Of a DNA stretch of 64,000 bases, positions 8,592 through 16,615 are shown in pieces. The notes beneath the pieces were generated by a model. The model was not told where the DNA came from. It worked only from the letters and a program-made list of their open reading frames with translations, and did no database searches. The first letter of the stretch is position 1. Each line of letters starts with the position of its first letter. The DNA comes from Pseudonocardia sp. TRM90224 (lineage in GTDB: Bacteria > Actinomycetota > Actinomycetes > Mycobacteriales > Pseudonocardiaceae): assembly GCF_021245725.1 (NCBI RefSeq), contig NZ_JAJGSX010000032.1:39627-103626 (forward strand). Direction: 5' to 3'. Position numbers and translations under genes: made by a program.

Positions 8592-8891
8592 GGGACGCTG
8601 CTCCATCTCGAAACGTTGACGAACGGGTGTGGGGTTCTGAGAGCCGGAGCCGCGGCGAACAATGCGGCAGTCCGCCCGAGTCGGCGAGCGGGATCCCCGC
8701 GGCCGGGAGCGTGGCGATCCGGGCGCTGTACGGCCCGGATGATCACCGAGATCGGCCAGGTCGCCGCCGCGAGGGGCATCAGATCGATGAGGGTGTCCCC
8801 GCACGGCCGCTCCTTCATCGACCTCCGGGCCATCCGCAACCGCTCGGGAGTCTCCGGAGGGGTGGGCATATCGACCCGATCCGGGGGCAGG
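8592..8891. other. intergenic stretch without convincing gene
   Basis: About 300 bases between the YciI start and the end of the TetR gene. Short open frames exist on both strands but none has a ribosome site or recognisable sequence. It must carry the YciI promoter; no clear -10/-35 pair was seen. Confidence 0.5.
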
Positions 8892-9491
8892 TCACACATT
8901 GCTGAACAGCCGGTCCAGATGCACGTCGATCGCAGCGAGCGCGTCCTGGGGCTCGACAACGTCGAGTTCGAGCAGGGAGGTGAAGCCGGTGAGGGCGAGG
9001 AGCAGGTTGGTCTCGATCGCCGGGTCGCGGCCGGAGTCGATGTGCCCGTCGGCGATCGCCTGCCGGACCAACTGCTCGACGAGGGCCCGCCCTTCGACGA
9101 GGCCGCGGCGCGCCTGCTCGTGGACGGCCTCGTCGTGCAGCGCCTCCAGGATGTAGGCGGCGCTCATCCGGCTGGTCGCGCGGGCGTCGGCATGCAGGGG
9201 GAGCATCTCCGCGAGCGTCAGTCGCAGCACGTCACGGGGGTGCGGACCATCGCCGAGCTTTTCCAGCTCCTGGTGCAGCCGCGCCGAGGTCTGCTCGGAC
9301 GCGAAATCCATGGCGAAGGAGAGCATGGCGGTCCGGGAGGCGAAGTAGTGCTGCAGCTGCCCTAGTGACATGCCCGCCTCCTGTGCCACGACGCGCATCG
9401 TCAGCTGCGCGACGCCGCGCTGCTCCACCACCCGCCACAAAGCGCGGGCGATCGCTTCGCGGCGTCCGCGGTGATCAACCTGCTTCGGCAT
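8892..9491 (-). CDS. TetR-family regulator (BetI-like)
   Basis: 199 residues. N-terminal helix-turn-helix (RREAIARALWRVVEQRGVAQLTMRVVAQEAGMSLGQLQHYF) with the usual TetR layout, then a helical ligand/dimer domain of BetI type. The ATG at 9491 is chosen because GAGGGG precedes it. Divergent from the carboxylesterase gene, with two identical direct repeats between them, so it most likely controls itself and the esterase. Confidence 0.88.
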   Translation of the reverse strand: MPKQVDHRGRREAIARALWRVVEQRGVAQLTMRVVAQEAGMSLGQLQHYFASRTAMLSFAMDFASEQTSARLHQELEKLGDGPHPRDVLRLTLAEMLPLHADARATSRMSAAYILEALHDEAVHEQARRGLVEGRALVEQLVRQAIADGHIDSGRDPAIETNLLLALTGFTSLLELDVVEPQDALAAIDVHLDRLFSNV

Positions 9492-9516
9492 CGCCGACCC
9501 CTCGGAACTGTTCCAG

Positions 9517-9540
9517 TACAGCTGACATAATACAGCTGAC
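9517..9540. promoter_or_regulatory. tandem 10-bp repeats between TetR and carboxylesterase genes
   Basis: TACAGCTGAC occurs twice, separated by ATAA (14-base period). Each copy contains the self-complementary CAGCTG. Position 26-49 bases before the TetR start and 34-57 before the esterase start suits an operator for the divergent TetR protein (inference). Confidence 0.65.
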
Positions 9541-9573
9541 CCATAACTTCGGGTCTCTGGGGGAGGAATCGTC

Positions 9574-11064
9574 ATGGTCGAACAGCCGAAGGTGCGGACC
9601 AGGGAAGGCGTGGTGCAGGGGCGCCGGCGGCAGGGACACGCGGTGTTCCGCGGCATTCCCTACGCCCAGCCCCCGGTCGGAGCGCTCCGCTTCGCCGCGC
9701 CCGCGCCGCCGCACCGATGGGAGGGGACGAGGCAGGCGGTCGACTTCGGCCCCGTGGTGCCGCTGTCCCTGCCGATCGACGTGCCCCCGCAGGGCTCCGA
9801 CTGGCTGACGCTCAACGTCGGCACCCCGGATCCCGGCGCGGCGGGACTGCCGGTGCTGGTGTGGATCCCGGTGGGCGGCTACCTCTCGGCGGCGTCGAGC
9901 GACCCGATGTACGACCCGGCGAAGTTGGCCGAGGCGGGAGTCGTGGTGGTGAGCATCAACTGCCGCGTGGGCGCGGAGGGATTCGCGTTCCTCGACGACG
10001 TGCCGCCCAACCGCGGACTCCTCGACCAGATCGCGGCGCTGGAGTGGGTGCAGCGCAACATCGCCGCCTTCGGAGGCGACCCCGGCCGGGTCACCGTGGG
10101 CGGGGTGTCTGCCGGGGCGGGCTCGGTCGCTGCCCTGCTGGCGATGAAGTCCACGCGTGGCTTGTTCCGGCGGGCCATCACCCATTCGGTGCCGGGGCTG
10201 CACAGCACGCCCGCGCTGGCCCGGCAGGTCACCGCCGCGTTCGCGGACCGGGTCGGCGCGGCGGCCCCCACCGCGGAGGCCCTGCGCGACATCGACCCAT
10301 GGCACCTGGCCGCCGAGCTCACCGCCTTCAACGCCGGCCTCCACGCGCACCGGAAGAGCTGGGGACGCCTCACGGAGACCGGCACCGCGCTGTGCCCCGT
10401 CGTCGACGGCGCGGTCCTCCCTGAATCGCCGTGGCCCGCGCTGACCGACGCCCGCGCGGGCGGGACCGAACTGCTCGTCGGCCACACCCGGGATGAATTC
10501 CGGTACTTCAGCGTCATGAGCGGACGGTCCGGCACCTTCACCGACGAGGACGCCGACGCAGCCCTGGAACTGCTCGCTCCGCAGCCGGACGGCGCGCGGG
10601 CATACCGCGCCGAGTTCCCGCAGGCAGGCCCGGAGGAGCTGGTGGAGACCGTGTACTCCGACGCCCTCTTCCGCATGCCAACGCAGAAGCTCGCCGAGGC
10701 GAACGTCGCAGCCGGCGGCACCTCGTACCTGTTCGAACTCTGCTGGGTCGCCCCGGCCCTCGGTGGCATCCTGGGCGCCTGTCACAGCCTCGACGTACCC
10801 CTGGCGTTCGGCACCCTGGACAGCCCCGTCGGCACCCAGCTCATCGGCGGGGAGCCCACTGCCGAGGCCGTCGCGATCTCCCGCGAACTCCAGGAGGCAT
10901 GGGTCCGATTCATCACCACCGGCGACGCGGGCTGGCCCGCCCACCGGCCCGGCGAGCGCCTCACCCGCGTCCTGGACAACGAATCGACGACTCAGACCTA
11001 CCCCGAACAGGCATCTCACCGGATCTGGGAGGGCCACTCCCCCGCCCCCTTCGATCTCCCGTAA
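9574..11064 (+). CDS. type-B carboxylesterase
   Basis: 496 residues, alpha/beta hydrolase of the carboxylesterase type B family. The N-terminal FRGIPYAQPPVGALRF signature is clear. Probable triad: Ser179 in GGVSAGAGS, Glu308 in GHTRDEF, His404 in GACHSLDVPLAFG. Two departures from the norm are the nucleophile elbow GVSAG (usually GESAG) and PVGGY where the oxyanion motif is normally HGG. No signal peptide, so cytoplasmic. Likely an ester or carbamate hydrolase induced through the neighbouring TetR; substrate unknown. Confidence 0.9.
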   Translation: MVEQPKVRTREGVVQGRRRQGHAVFRGIPYAQPPVGALRFAAPAPPHRWEGTRQAVDFGPVVPLSLPIDVPPQGSDWLTLNVGTPDPGAAGLPVLVWIPVGGYLSAASSDPMYDPAKLAEAGVVVVSINCRVGAEGFAFLDDVPPNRGLLDQIAALEWVQRNIAAFGGDPGRVTVGGVSAGAGSVAALLAMKSTRGLFRRAITHSVPGLHSTPALARQVTAAFADRVGAAAPTAEALRDIDPWHLAAELTAFNAGLHAHRKSWGRLTETGTALCPVVDGAVLPESPWPALTDARAGGTELLVGHTRDEFRYFSVMSGRSGTFTDEDADAALELLAPQPDGARAYRAEFPQAGPEELVETVYSDALFRMPTQKLAEANVAAGGTSYLFELCWVAPALGGILGACHSLDVPLAFGTLDSPVGTQLIGGEPTAEAVAISRELQEAWVRFITTGDAGWPAHRPGERLTRVLDNESTTQTYPEQASHRIWEGHSPAPFDLP

Positions 11065-11199
11065 TCGCCCGTGAGCGTCGCTGCCCACGCGGGCCAGCGC
11101 CTCGGCGTGCTCGCTCCGCCCCACCGACAGCAATCTTGGTAGCGGCCCGGAGGTGGCCGCTGCTACGAGGCCGCCGACGACACCGTGCCGACGAAGTGT

Positions 11200-11345
11200 C
11201 TTTCTCGCGCGGCCAACGGGCGCGCAGAGCCTTGAGCAGGCCGAGGAACTCGATCCGGCATTTGCGATCTCTGATCCGGTGAACAGCTTGCCGGGGGCCA
11301 GATCGAGCGCGGCCAGGACGTGCATCACCGCGGGCGTGCGGGTGC
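11200..11345 (-). pseudogene. IS630-type transposase remnant
   Basis: On the minus strand, HVLAALDLAPGKLF continues after a frameshift near 11280 as RIRDRKCRIEFLGLLKALRA, matching the DDE-core region of IS630-family transposases. No start, no intact frame, no terminal inverted repeats seen. The flanks 11065-11199 and 11346-11441 hold no recognisable gene. Confidence 0.65.
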
Positions 11346-11441
11346 AAGTCACCCGCTACCGTCGCCGATGCTGTGGCCGCCAGCTTTGCCCCAATGGCCA
11401 GCTGTCTGTGCCCCCGGTGCACACGAGGCCCGTGCGCGTGG

Positions 11442-12053
11442 TCAGTCCGATCGACTGAGCGTTCCGGCACGAGCGGCTGCCAGCGCAGCAGCCGCAGCCC
11501 GCGCAGCCACCACGTCGTCGAGCGGTTCGTGGGTGACGAGCATCCGGTAGTAGAGCGGAGCACCGAGCGCGCGGATCACTTCCACCGGGTCGACCTCCGA
11601 GGGGAGCTCTCCACGATCGATGCCGCGCCGCACGGCTATGGCCGCCCGTTCGTTGCGCTCGGCCCAAAACTCACGCATGCCGGCAGCCGTGTCGGGATTG
11701 TGGACGGACTCGGCGACGAGTGCCAGCACCATCGCCCCGGACGTCCCGGAGAAGAACTTCACGATCTCGATCGCGAGCACCCGCAGGTCCTCGTCGACAG
11801 ACCCGCTGTCCGCCAGCGGGATCGCAGCGCCCGCAACCTCCCGCATCAGTTCCATCATCAAACCGGCGGTGTCGCGCCATCGCCGGTAGACGGTGCTCTT
11901 CGCGACTCCAGCCGCGTCCGCGACACGCTCGATGGTCAGGGCGTCGTACCCGTCCGCAGCGAGCAGACCACGGGTAGCGCTGACAACGGCCTGGCGTACC
12001 CGCTCGGTACGGCCCTGAGGGCGGAGCGTGCCCGGCGGCGGTCGATGGACCAT
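11442..12053 (-). CDS. TetR-family regulator
   Basis: 203 residues. The helix-turn-helix VADAAGVAKSTVYRRWRD follows the TetR pattern; the C-terminal domain resembles the TetR_C_16/AcrR-like group. The ATG at 12053 is preferred over a preceding TTG. Its own upstream region holds a 15-base palindrome, and the divergent small gene at 12182 may be its target. The effector is unknown. Confidence 0.85.
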   Translation of the reverse strand: MVHRPPPGTLRPQGRTERVRQAVVSATRGLLAADGYDALTIERVADAAGVAKSTVYRRWRDTAGLMMELMREVAGAAIPLADSGSVDEDLRVLAIEIVKFFSGTSGAMVLALVAESVHNPDTAAGMREFWAERNERAAIAVRRGIDRGELPSEVDPVEVIRALGAPLYYRMLVTHEPLDDVVAARAAAAALAAARAGTLSRSD

Positions 12054-12106
12054 CAAACAAAACTCCGGTTGCGTTAGCTGTCACTGGTTGGATACTCTCC
12101 CACACT

Positions 12107-12121
12107 AACGCTCCGAGCGTT
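12107..12121. promoter_or_regulatory. palindromic TetR-type operator
   Basis: AACGCTC, one central base, then GAGCGTT: perfect 7-bp arms, 53 bases upstream of the TetR start and 60 upstream of the divergent small gene. Probable autoregulatory site (inference). Confidence 0.6.
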
Positions 12122-12181
12122 TCATTAGGTTCTCGGAACCACCTCCTCCCGTCCAGCGTTCAAGCCCCAGAGGGAAGACGC

Positions 12182-12580
12182 ATGAGCAGATCTGCGCCGC
12201 CCACAGCCAGCACACCGGACACCGACGACGTCGTACACATCGGACTGCCGCCCGCGAGGGCTCCCAGCCGGCCGATCGACGATGACGCCAGCGACCAGCA
12301 GACGAGCATCGACCGTCCGCCTCCAGGCTGGTACGGCAGGCTGCGTTCGACACGGCAGATCCTGACCACGGTCTGGATCATCGCCTCCTCTGCCCAACAC
12401 GCGGTATGGATGCTCACCACCCTCACGACAGCCAGCATCCAGTCGCCGTGGTGGCTCTGGACGTTCGCCGGCGGAGCACCGGTGATCGGTGGACTGCGCC
12501 TGCTCGAAACACTCTCACCAGCGCACCACGACCGACCCATCCACATCCCACGTCCACGAGCCCGACAACAGGCCTGCTGA
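12182..12580 (+). CDS. hypothetical small membrane protein
   Basis: 132 residues, not recognised. A hydrophilic proline-rich N-terminus (1-50) is followed by two weakly hydrophobic segments (about 60-80 and 88-107, rich in Trp), suggesting membrane association, then a basic tail. GAGGGAAG lies about 5 bases before the ATG. Divergent from the TetR gene with a palindrome between them, so it may be that regulator's target. No function proposed. Confidence 0.45.
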   Translation: MSRSAPPTASTPDTDDVVHIGLPPARAPSRPIDDDASDQQTSIDRPPPGWYGRLRSTRQILTTVWIIASSAQHAVWMLTTLTTASIQSPWWLWTFAGGAPVIGGLRLLETLSPAHHDRPIHIPRPRARQQAC

Positions 12581-13084
12581 TCACCCGGACGAGCCGCCGA
12601 TCTTGAGCTGGACGACCCGGGTCCCGGCGAGATTCAGGTCGAGCCGGCCCCATCGGGCCTCTGCAGCCACCTCGACATCACGCGCACGCGCGGGCGCGAC
12701 CGTCGCGGCCGGCAGCAGTTGTCAGAGAGCAGCGTTGAGGGCTTTCCAGGTCGGGACCGCGGCAACAACCGTGGTTCGGCAACGACCTGCTCGATCACCA
12801 CCGCACGGGTCACTCGCTGGACCAGGTCATCCGGTCAATGGGGCGAGCGGCCCGTGACACGAGCTCCTTGTCCAGGAGCAAAGAGGTCACGGTCGCTCAA
12901 TCGGGCCGGCCGCCGGTGCTGCCGGTCCGGCAGCCGAACCCGACGGACCCGCCGCGAGTGATCCGGGACAGGGGATTCGCGGGCCGTCCATGTCGGACTC
13001 CGCGCAGGATCTGCTCGCCCCGGGTCGAACTCAGCACGGCCCTGCAAGCAGCGGGCGAACGCGCCGCCAGCAGGTCCGTACGGT
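12581..13084. other. intergenic stretch containing copy B of the direct repeat
   Basis: About 500 bases with no credible gene. At 12718-12754 it holds a near-copy of the 3' end of the lyase gene (see 1387-1425). The rest is unrelated to that gene, so only a fragment was duplicated or left behind. Confidence 0.6.
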
Positions 13085-13675
13085 TTACCTGCGTACCGTG
13101 CCTGAGACCTTGTCGTCGCTGACGACCCCGGCCGGGACGGTGCGATCCGGGTCAGGGCCGGGGCCGGCCGCAGGCCGCGTCAGCGCGTGCGCTCCGCGTC
13201 GGGCGGAGGGCCACGAGGCGGTGCTGATCCCGAGCGCGAGTGCCAGCAGCAGGACGTTCTTGATGATGTACTGACCTTCGAGGTTGGGCACGAGCGGAGC
13301 GATCCAGGCTGCGTGCGGCACGAGCACCAACGGTGAGCAGACGACCGCGAGGTGACCGAGCATCAGGACCACGGCGACACGGACCGTGGACGGGATGACG
13401 AACAACAGGCCGATGATGCACTCGATGACGGCCAACAAGGTGAACGCCAACCCGAAGTACTCCATGCCGATCGTCTGCCGGGTCAGCTCTTCGGCGAGCG
13501 GAGTGGCTCCGCTCAGGCCGGTCAGCTTGACCAGCCCGAACCAGGTGTAGACCAGGAAGATGGCGATCCTCGCCACGAGCGGGAACCAGGGGGCGAGCGA
13601 CTGAACGGCGCTCCACACCCGGGCCAGCCGGCCATCACGTCGAGCCGTCGGCAATGGTGGCTGTGAGAAGTTCAT
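13085..13675 (-). CDS. DoxX-like integral membrane protein
   Basis: 196 residues with four hydrophobic segments in the DoxX/YkgB pattern: WFPLVARIAIFLVYTWFGLVKL, FTLLAVIECIIGLLFVI, VAVVLMLGHLAVVCSPLVLV and YIIKNVLLLALALGI. Such proteins often associate with redox or stress functions at the membrane. The internal ATG at 13675 is preferred; an earlier start 12 codons upstream is possible. Two copies of the regional GCCGAnCGG element lie 56-95 bases upstream, and the preceding operon is closed off by a terminator, so it has its own promoter. Confidence 0.75.
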   Translation of the reverse strand: MNFSQPPLPTARRDGRLARVWSAVQSLAPWFPLVARIAIFLVYTWFGLVKLTGLSGATPLAEELTRQTIGMEYFGLAFTLLAVIECIIGLLFVIPSTVRVAVVLMLGHLAVVCSPLVLVPHAAWIAPLVPNLEGQYIIKNVLLLALALGISTASWPSARRGAHALTRPAAGPGPDPDRTVPAGVVSDDKVSGTVRR

Positions 13676-13730
13676 GCAGAGATCGTCTCCGCGCCGCCGT
13701 TCCGGGACCATCCATCGGATTTCGGTTTCG

Positions 13731-13770
13731 ACCCCCCGATCGGCGTGGACCGCCCTTCCGGTCGGCGGGG
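13731..13770 (-). promoter_or_regulatory. two GCCGACCGG-type elements upstream of doxX-like gene
   Basis: Read on the minus strand, 13770-13753 is CCCCGCCGACCGGAAGGG, 16 of 18 positions identical to the element found twice elsewhere (CCCCGCCGACCGGCGGGG). A weaker copy (14 of 18) is at 13748-13731. Both precede the DoxX-like gene. Confidence 0.55.
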
Positions 13771-13802
13771 CCCACCGCCGGGGGTGGCTACGCGCACGAA
13801 CG

Positions 13803-13842
13803 ACGCCGACCTCCCCCGATCTTGATCGGGGGAGGTCGGCGT
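13803..13842 (-). terminator. strong hairpin after yqhA
   Basis: Perfect 19-bp inverted repeat (arm begins ACGCCGACCTCC) with a 2-base loop, 47 bases past the YqhA stop codon on the minus strand. It separates the DUF2076-yqhA operon from the DoxX-like gene. Confidence 0.8.
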
Positions 13843-13889
13843 GATCATGTCGAGGGTCGGCTACTCGCGCCCCGAGCCGTCCGCTCGGT

Positions 13890-14462
13890 TCATGCCGCGA
13901 CGGCTACCTGGGCGCTCGCCGGCGTGTCATTGACCCGGCCGTGCTTGTCGATCCACGCGAGGGCGATCGCAGAGGCGATGAAGGTCAGGTGGATGACGGT
14001 CTGCCAGAGGATGATCTGGCCGGCGTGGGGCGTGGTCGCGAACAGCGACTGAGCCTGGATGAACGTACGCAGCAGGTGGATCGACGAGATGCCGATGATG
14101 GCCATCGCCAGCTTCACCTTGAGCACGTTGGCGTTGACGTGCGACAACCATTCGGGCTGGTCCGGGTGGTCGTCCAGGTGGATCCGCGACACGAAGGTCT
14201 CGTACCCGCCGATGATCACCATGATCAGCAGGTTGGCGATCATCACCACGTCGACGAGGCCGAGAACGATGAGCATGATCTCGGCTTCCTGCAGCTTGCC
14301 GACCTTGGTGACCAGGTGCCACAGTTCCAGCGCGAACTGCCAGACGTACGCCGCCTGGGCAATGATCAGACCCAGGTAGAGCGGGGCTTGCAGCCAGCGG
14401 CTGAGGAAGATCACACTGCCCAGGCCGGGGCGGGTCGTCGATTCCGTTCGTGTCGATGTCAT
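13890..14462 (-). CDS. yqhA: YqhA / UPF0114 family membrane protein
   Basis: 190 residues, UPF0114 (TIGR00645) family with four transmembrane segments and the typical DVVMIANLLIMVIIGGYETFVSRI block. Function of the family is unknown. GGAGG sits 10 bases before the ATG at 14462. Only 42 bases separate it from the DUF2076 gene upstream, so the two are probably co-transcribed and end at the hairpin at 13803-13842. Confidence 0.85.
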   Translation of the reverse strand: MTSTRTESTTRPGLGSVIFLSRWLQAPLYLGLIIAQAAYVWQFALELWHLVTKVGKLQEAEIMLIVLGLVDVVMIANLLIMVIIGGYETFVSRIHLDDHPDQPEWLSHVNANVLKVKLAMAIIGISSIHLLRTFIQAQSLFATTPHAGQIILWQTVIHLTFIASAIALAWIDKHGRVNDTPASAQVAVAA

Positions 14463-14504
14463 GAGTTGGCCGCCTCCACGGCCGGGAACTTCGCGCATCG
14501 AGGG

Positions 14505-15020
14505 CTACCAGTCGTCGTCCGCGCCGCTGTCCCAGGCGAACGAGTCCGGCTCCCGTGACTCCGCTGGGCTGTGCTGGGGACCGCTGAAGGCACTGGTCAA
14601 GCCGTGCAGGAGCAGCCCGCCGCCCGCCACACCCGCTGCAGCCGCCGCGGCGGTCTTCAGGAAGCCGCCCCCAGACCCCGTCCCGGCCGCCGGGGCAGGC
14701 TGGTTCCCGGTCCAGGAGTTCGCCTGCGCAGGGGCCGGTGCAGCTTCGCGGCCCTTGCCGAACAGGCTGCCGAGCAGGCCGCCCGACGCGACGCCCTGCT
14801 GGGCGGGCGCCGGCGCACTGAGCTCGGCGATCCGCGCCTGGGCCGTCCGCAGGGCGTCCTCTTGCACCAGCACGGCCTGCACCAGCAGGTACACCCCGTC
14901 GGGCTGGGTCGCGATCTGCGAGGTGATCAGCTCGGCGGCGCCGGGGTCCTTCGCGACCGGCTGCGCGGCCCGCAGCCGGTCGGCGAGGCCGAGGATGAGC
15001 TGTCGTTCGTTGGCGTCCAT
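14505..15020 (-). CDS. DUF2076 domain-containing protein
   Basis: 171 residues. The start MDANERQLILGLADRL and the VYLLVQAVLVQEDALRTAQARIAEL segment are typical of DUF2076, a periplasm- or ABC-associated family of unknown role. Residues 70-150 are Ala/Gly/Pro-rich with a glycine-rich hydrophobic stretch; the C-terminus is acidic (DSGADDDW). GGGAGG lies 5 bases before the ATG at 15020. A GCCGACCGG element lies about 100 bases upstream. Confidence 0.8.
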   Translation of the reverse strand: MDANERQLILGLADRLRAAQPVAKDPGAAELITSQIATQPDGVYLLVQAVLVQEDALRTAQARIAELSAPAPAQQGVASGGLLGSLFGKGREAAPAPAQANSWTGNQPAPAAGTGSGGGFLKTAAAAAAGVAGGGLLLHGLTSAFSGPQHSPAESREPDSFAWDSGADDDW

Positions 15021-15113
15021 GGGACCTCCCGTCGTCTGCTTCCATGATCGGGAGATCGAGGACCAGGAACCACCGATGGAGGGCCGGAACCACCCCGCCA
15101 CCTGGCTGGGGAT

Positions 15114-15131
15114 CGGTCGCCGACCGGCGGG
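15114..15131. promoter_or_regulatory. GCCGACCGG-type element upstream of the DUF2076-yqhA operon
   Basis: Contains CGCCGACCGGCGGG, identical over 14 bases to the element at 16495-16514. It lies just beyond the stop codon of the antiporter gene and about 95 bases before the DUF2076 start. Confidence 0.5.
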
Positions 15132-16463
15132 TCAGGTCGTGTGCGCGCTCGGGTGTCGTAGGTCCGGTGATGTCGAGGTCAGGCGGGCGATCGCCGGCGA
15201 GGACCCCAGACCGTGCAGCACCACGCTGCCCACCACGCACAGGATGGTCGTGAGCAGGATCGTGTCCGCGGGCAACCCGTCGGGCAGCGCGTTGAACGCC
15301 AGCAGACCGAACACGATCGTCGTCGTCCCGCGCGGTCCCAGCAGCCCGAGCAGCAACCGCTCCCGCCCCGACAACCGCGACCCCAGCATGGCCACCCATA
15401 CCGCCCCGATGCGCAGCACGGTCAACGCCAGCACGCAGAACACCACGATGGGCAGGTCGACGAGCGCGATCAACGGCACCCCCGCCAGCCCGACGACGAA
15501 CCACATCACCATCGTCATCAGCGCGGTCACGTCCTCGAGCAGCGCGAAGTCCTTGCCCATCGCGGCACCGGCCCGACCGGTGCCCACCAGCACGTGATCC
15601 GGCCGCCGCAGCCGCCGCGCGACCAGCGCACGGTGCACGTAGCGGAAGGCGATCCCGCACACGAACGACGCCACGAACCCGTTGCCGCCGATCGCCACCG
15701 CAGCCGCGTAGGTGAGCAACGGCGCCAGCACCACCACCACCCGCCGCGACTGATCGGTCGTCCACGCCAGCCCCGCGGCGCGATCGAGCAACCATCCCAG
15801 CAACGACCCCAGCACCAGACCCGCGACGATCGCGAGCACCGCATGCGACACCGCCGTGCCCAGCGCCGCCAACGGGTTCGCCGCCGACCGTGCACCGCCG
15901 GCCGCGAGTGCCAGCGCGAACACGAACACCGGGGAGATGATGCCGTCGTTGTAGCCGCCCTCCACGTTCAGGACACTGCGCATCCGCACCGACAGCCGCC
16001 GGTCGCGCACCACCCGCTCGCTCGGCGCGAAGTCGATCGGCATCACCACACACGCCAGCACCAGCAGGGCCGGCAACGCCAGGCCGGGGAACAGCGGCAC
16101 CCCCACCGCCACCGCCGCCAGCACGCTCAACGGCATCGCGACCAGCAGCAACCGCGCCGCCAGCCCGGGCGAATGGCCCCACAGCCGGCCGCGGCGCACC
16201 TCGATCGCATCCACGAACAGCAGCACCGCGAGGATCACCTCGGCAGCGTGCTGCGCGACCTCCGTGTTCAACGCCTCGGCCACCGACCCCGCGACCGTGA
16301 ACGCGGCCAGTGCGCCGGCCAGCACCATCACCGCCGGCGCCCCCACGTTCCACCGCTCCATCCGCTGCGCCATCAACGAACGCAGCACAGCGGCGGCCGC
16401 AGCCGCCAACATCATCGGGATCATCAGTCGCACGTTTCCAAGGTCGGGGATCGGGGGCGGCAT
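15132..16463 (-). CDS. cation:proton antiporter (CPA1 Na+/H+ exchanger type)
   Basis: 443 residues, about twelve membrane segments. The family's GGYNDGI motif (LNVEGGYNDGIISP) and the later GPRGTTTIVFGLLAFN region are intact. It exchanges Na+ or K+ for H+ at the cytoplasmic membrane. The ATG at 16463 is chosen because the upstream continuation of the frame is Arg/Pro-rich and unlike protein; no strong ribosome site is visible and a start at the later Met-Ile-Pro-Met-Met is possible. Divergent from the LysX-like gene across a region with GCCGACC elements. Confidence 0.85.
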   Translation of the reverse strand: MPPPIPDLGNVRLMIPMMLAAAAAAVLRSLMAQRMERWNVGAPAVMVLAGALAAFTVAGSVAEALNTEVAQHAAEVILAVLLFVDAIEVRRGRLWGHSPGLAARLLLVAMPLSVLAAVAVGVPLFPGLALPALLVLACVVMPIDFAPSERVVRDRRLSVRMRSVLNVEGGYNDGIISPVFVFALALAAGGARSAANPLAALGTAVSHAVLAIVAGLVLGSLLGWLLDRAAGLAWTTDQSRRVVVVLAPLLTYAAAVAIGGNGFVASFVCGIAFRYVHRALVARRLRRPDHVLVGTGRAGAAMGKDFALLEDVTALMTMVMWFVVGLAGVPLIALVDLPIVVFCVLALTVLRIGAVWVAMLGSRLSGRERLLLGLLGPRGTTTIVFGLLAFNALPDGLPADTILLTTILCVVGSVVLHGLGSSPAIARLTSTSPDLRHPSAHTT

Positions 16464-16478
16464 GACTTTAATCGGACC

Positions 16479-16555
16479 GCCGACCAGGCCGGATCCCCCG
16501 CCGACCGGCGGGGGTGATTCCGACCCGATGGGGGTGACCCGGCAGCCCGCCGACC
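16479..16555. promoter_or_regulatory. cluster of GCCGACC elements between antiporter and LysX-like genes
   Basis: The best copy, 16495-16514, is CCCCCGCC and its reverse complement around GACC. Flanking copies of GCCGACC start at 16479 and 16549, the first 21 bases (two helical turns) from the central one. The same 19-base string recurs at 23837-23855. Confidence 0.65.
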
Positions 16556-16615
16556 GCTGACCGCGCACGCTCGGTGCACGAGGGTAAAGGCCGTCCGGAG
16601 AGGGAGGGAGCGGCG

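Noticed and set aside
8592..8891. Small minus-strand gene upstream of the YciI gene
   Set aside because: Frame exists but has no ribosome site, no recognisable motif and an atypical composition.
1387..12754. Attachment sites of an 11-kb integrated element
   Set aside because: Direct repeats fit, but no integrase, excisionase or tRNA end is present and the complete gene copy lies inside the interval rather than outside it.
13927..16353. 800-codon minus-strand frame across yqhA, DUF2076 and antiporter genes
   Set aside because: Low-complexity Gly/Arg protein in a shifted frame; the three real genes have family motifs and ribosome sites.
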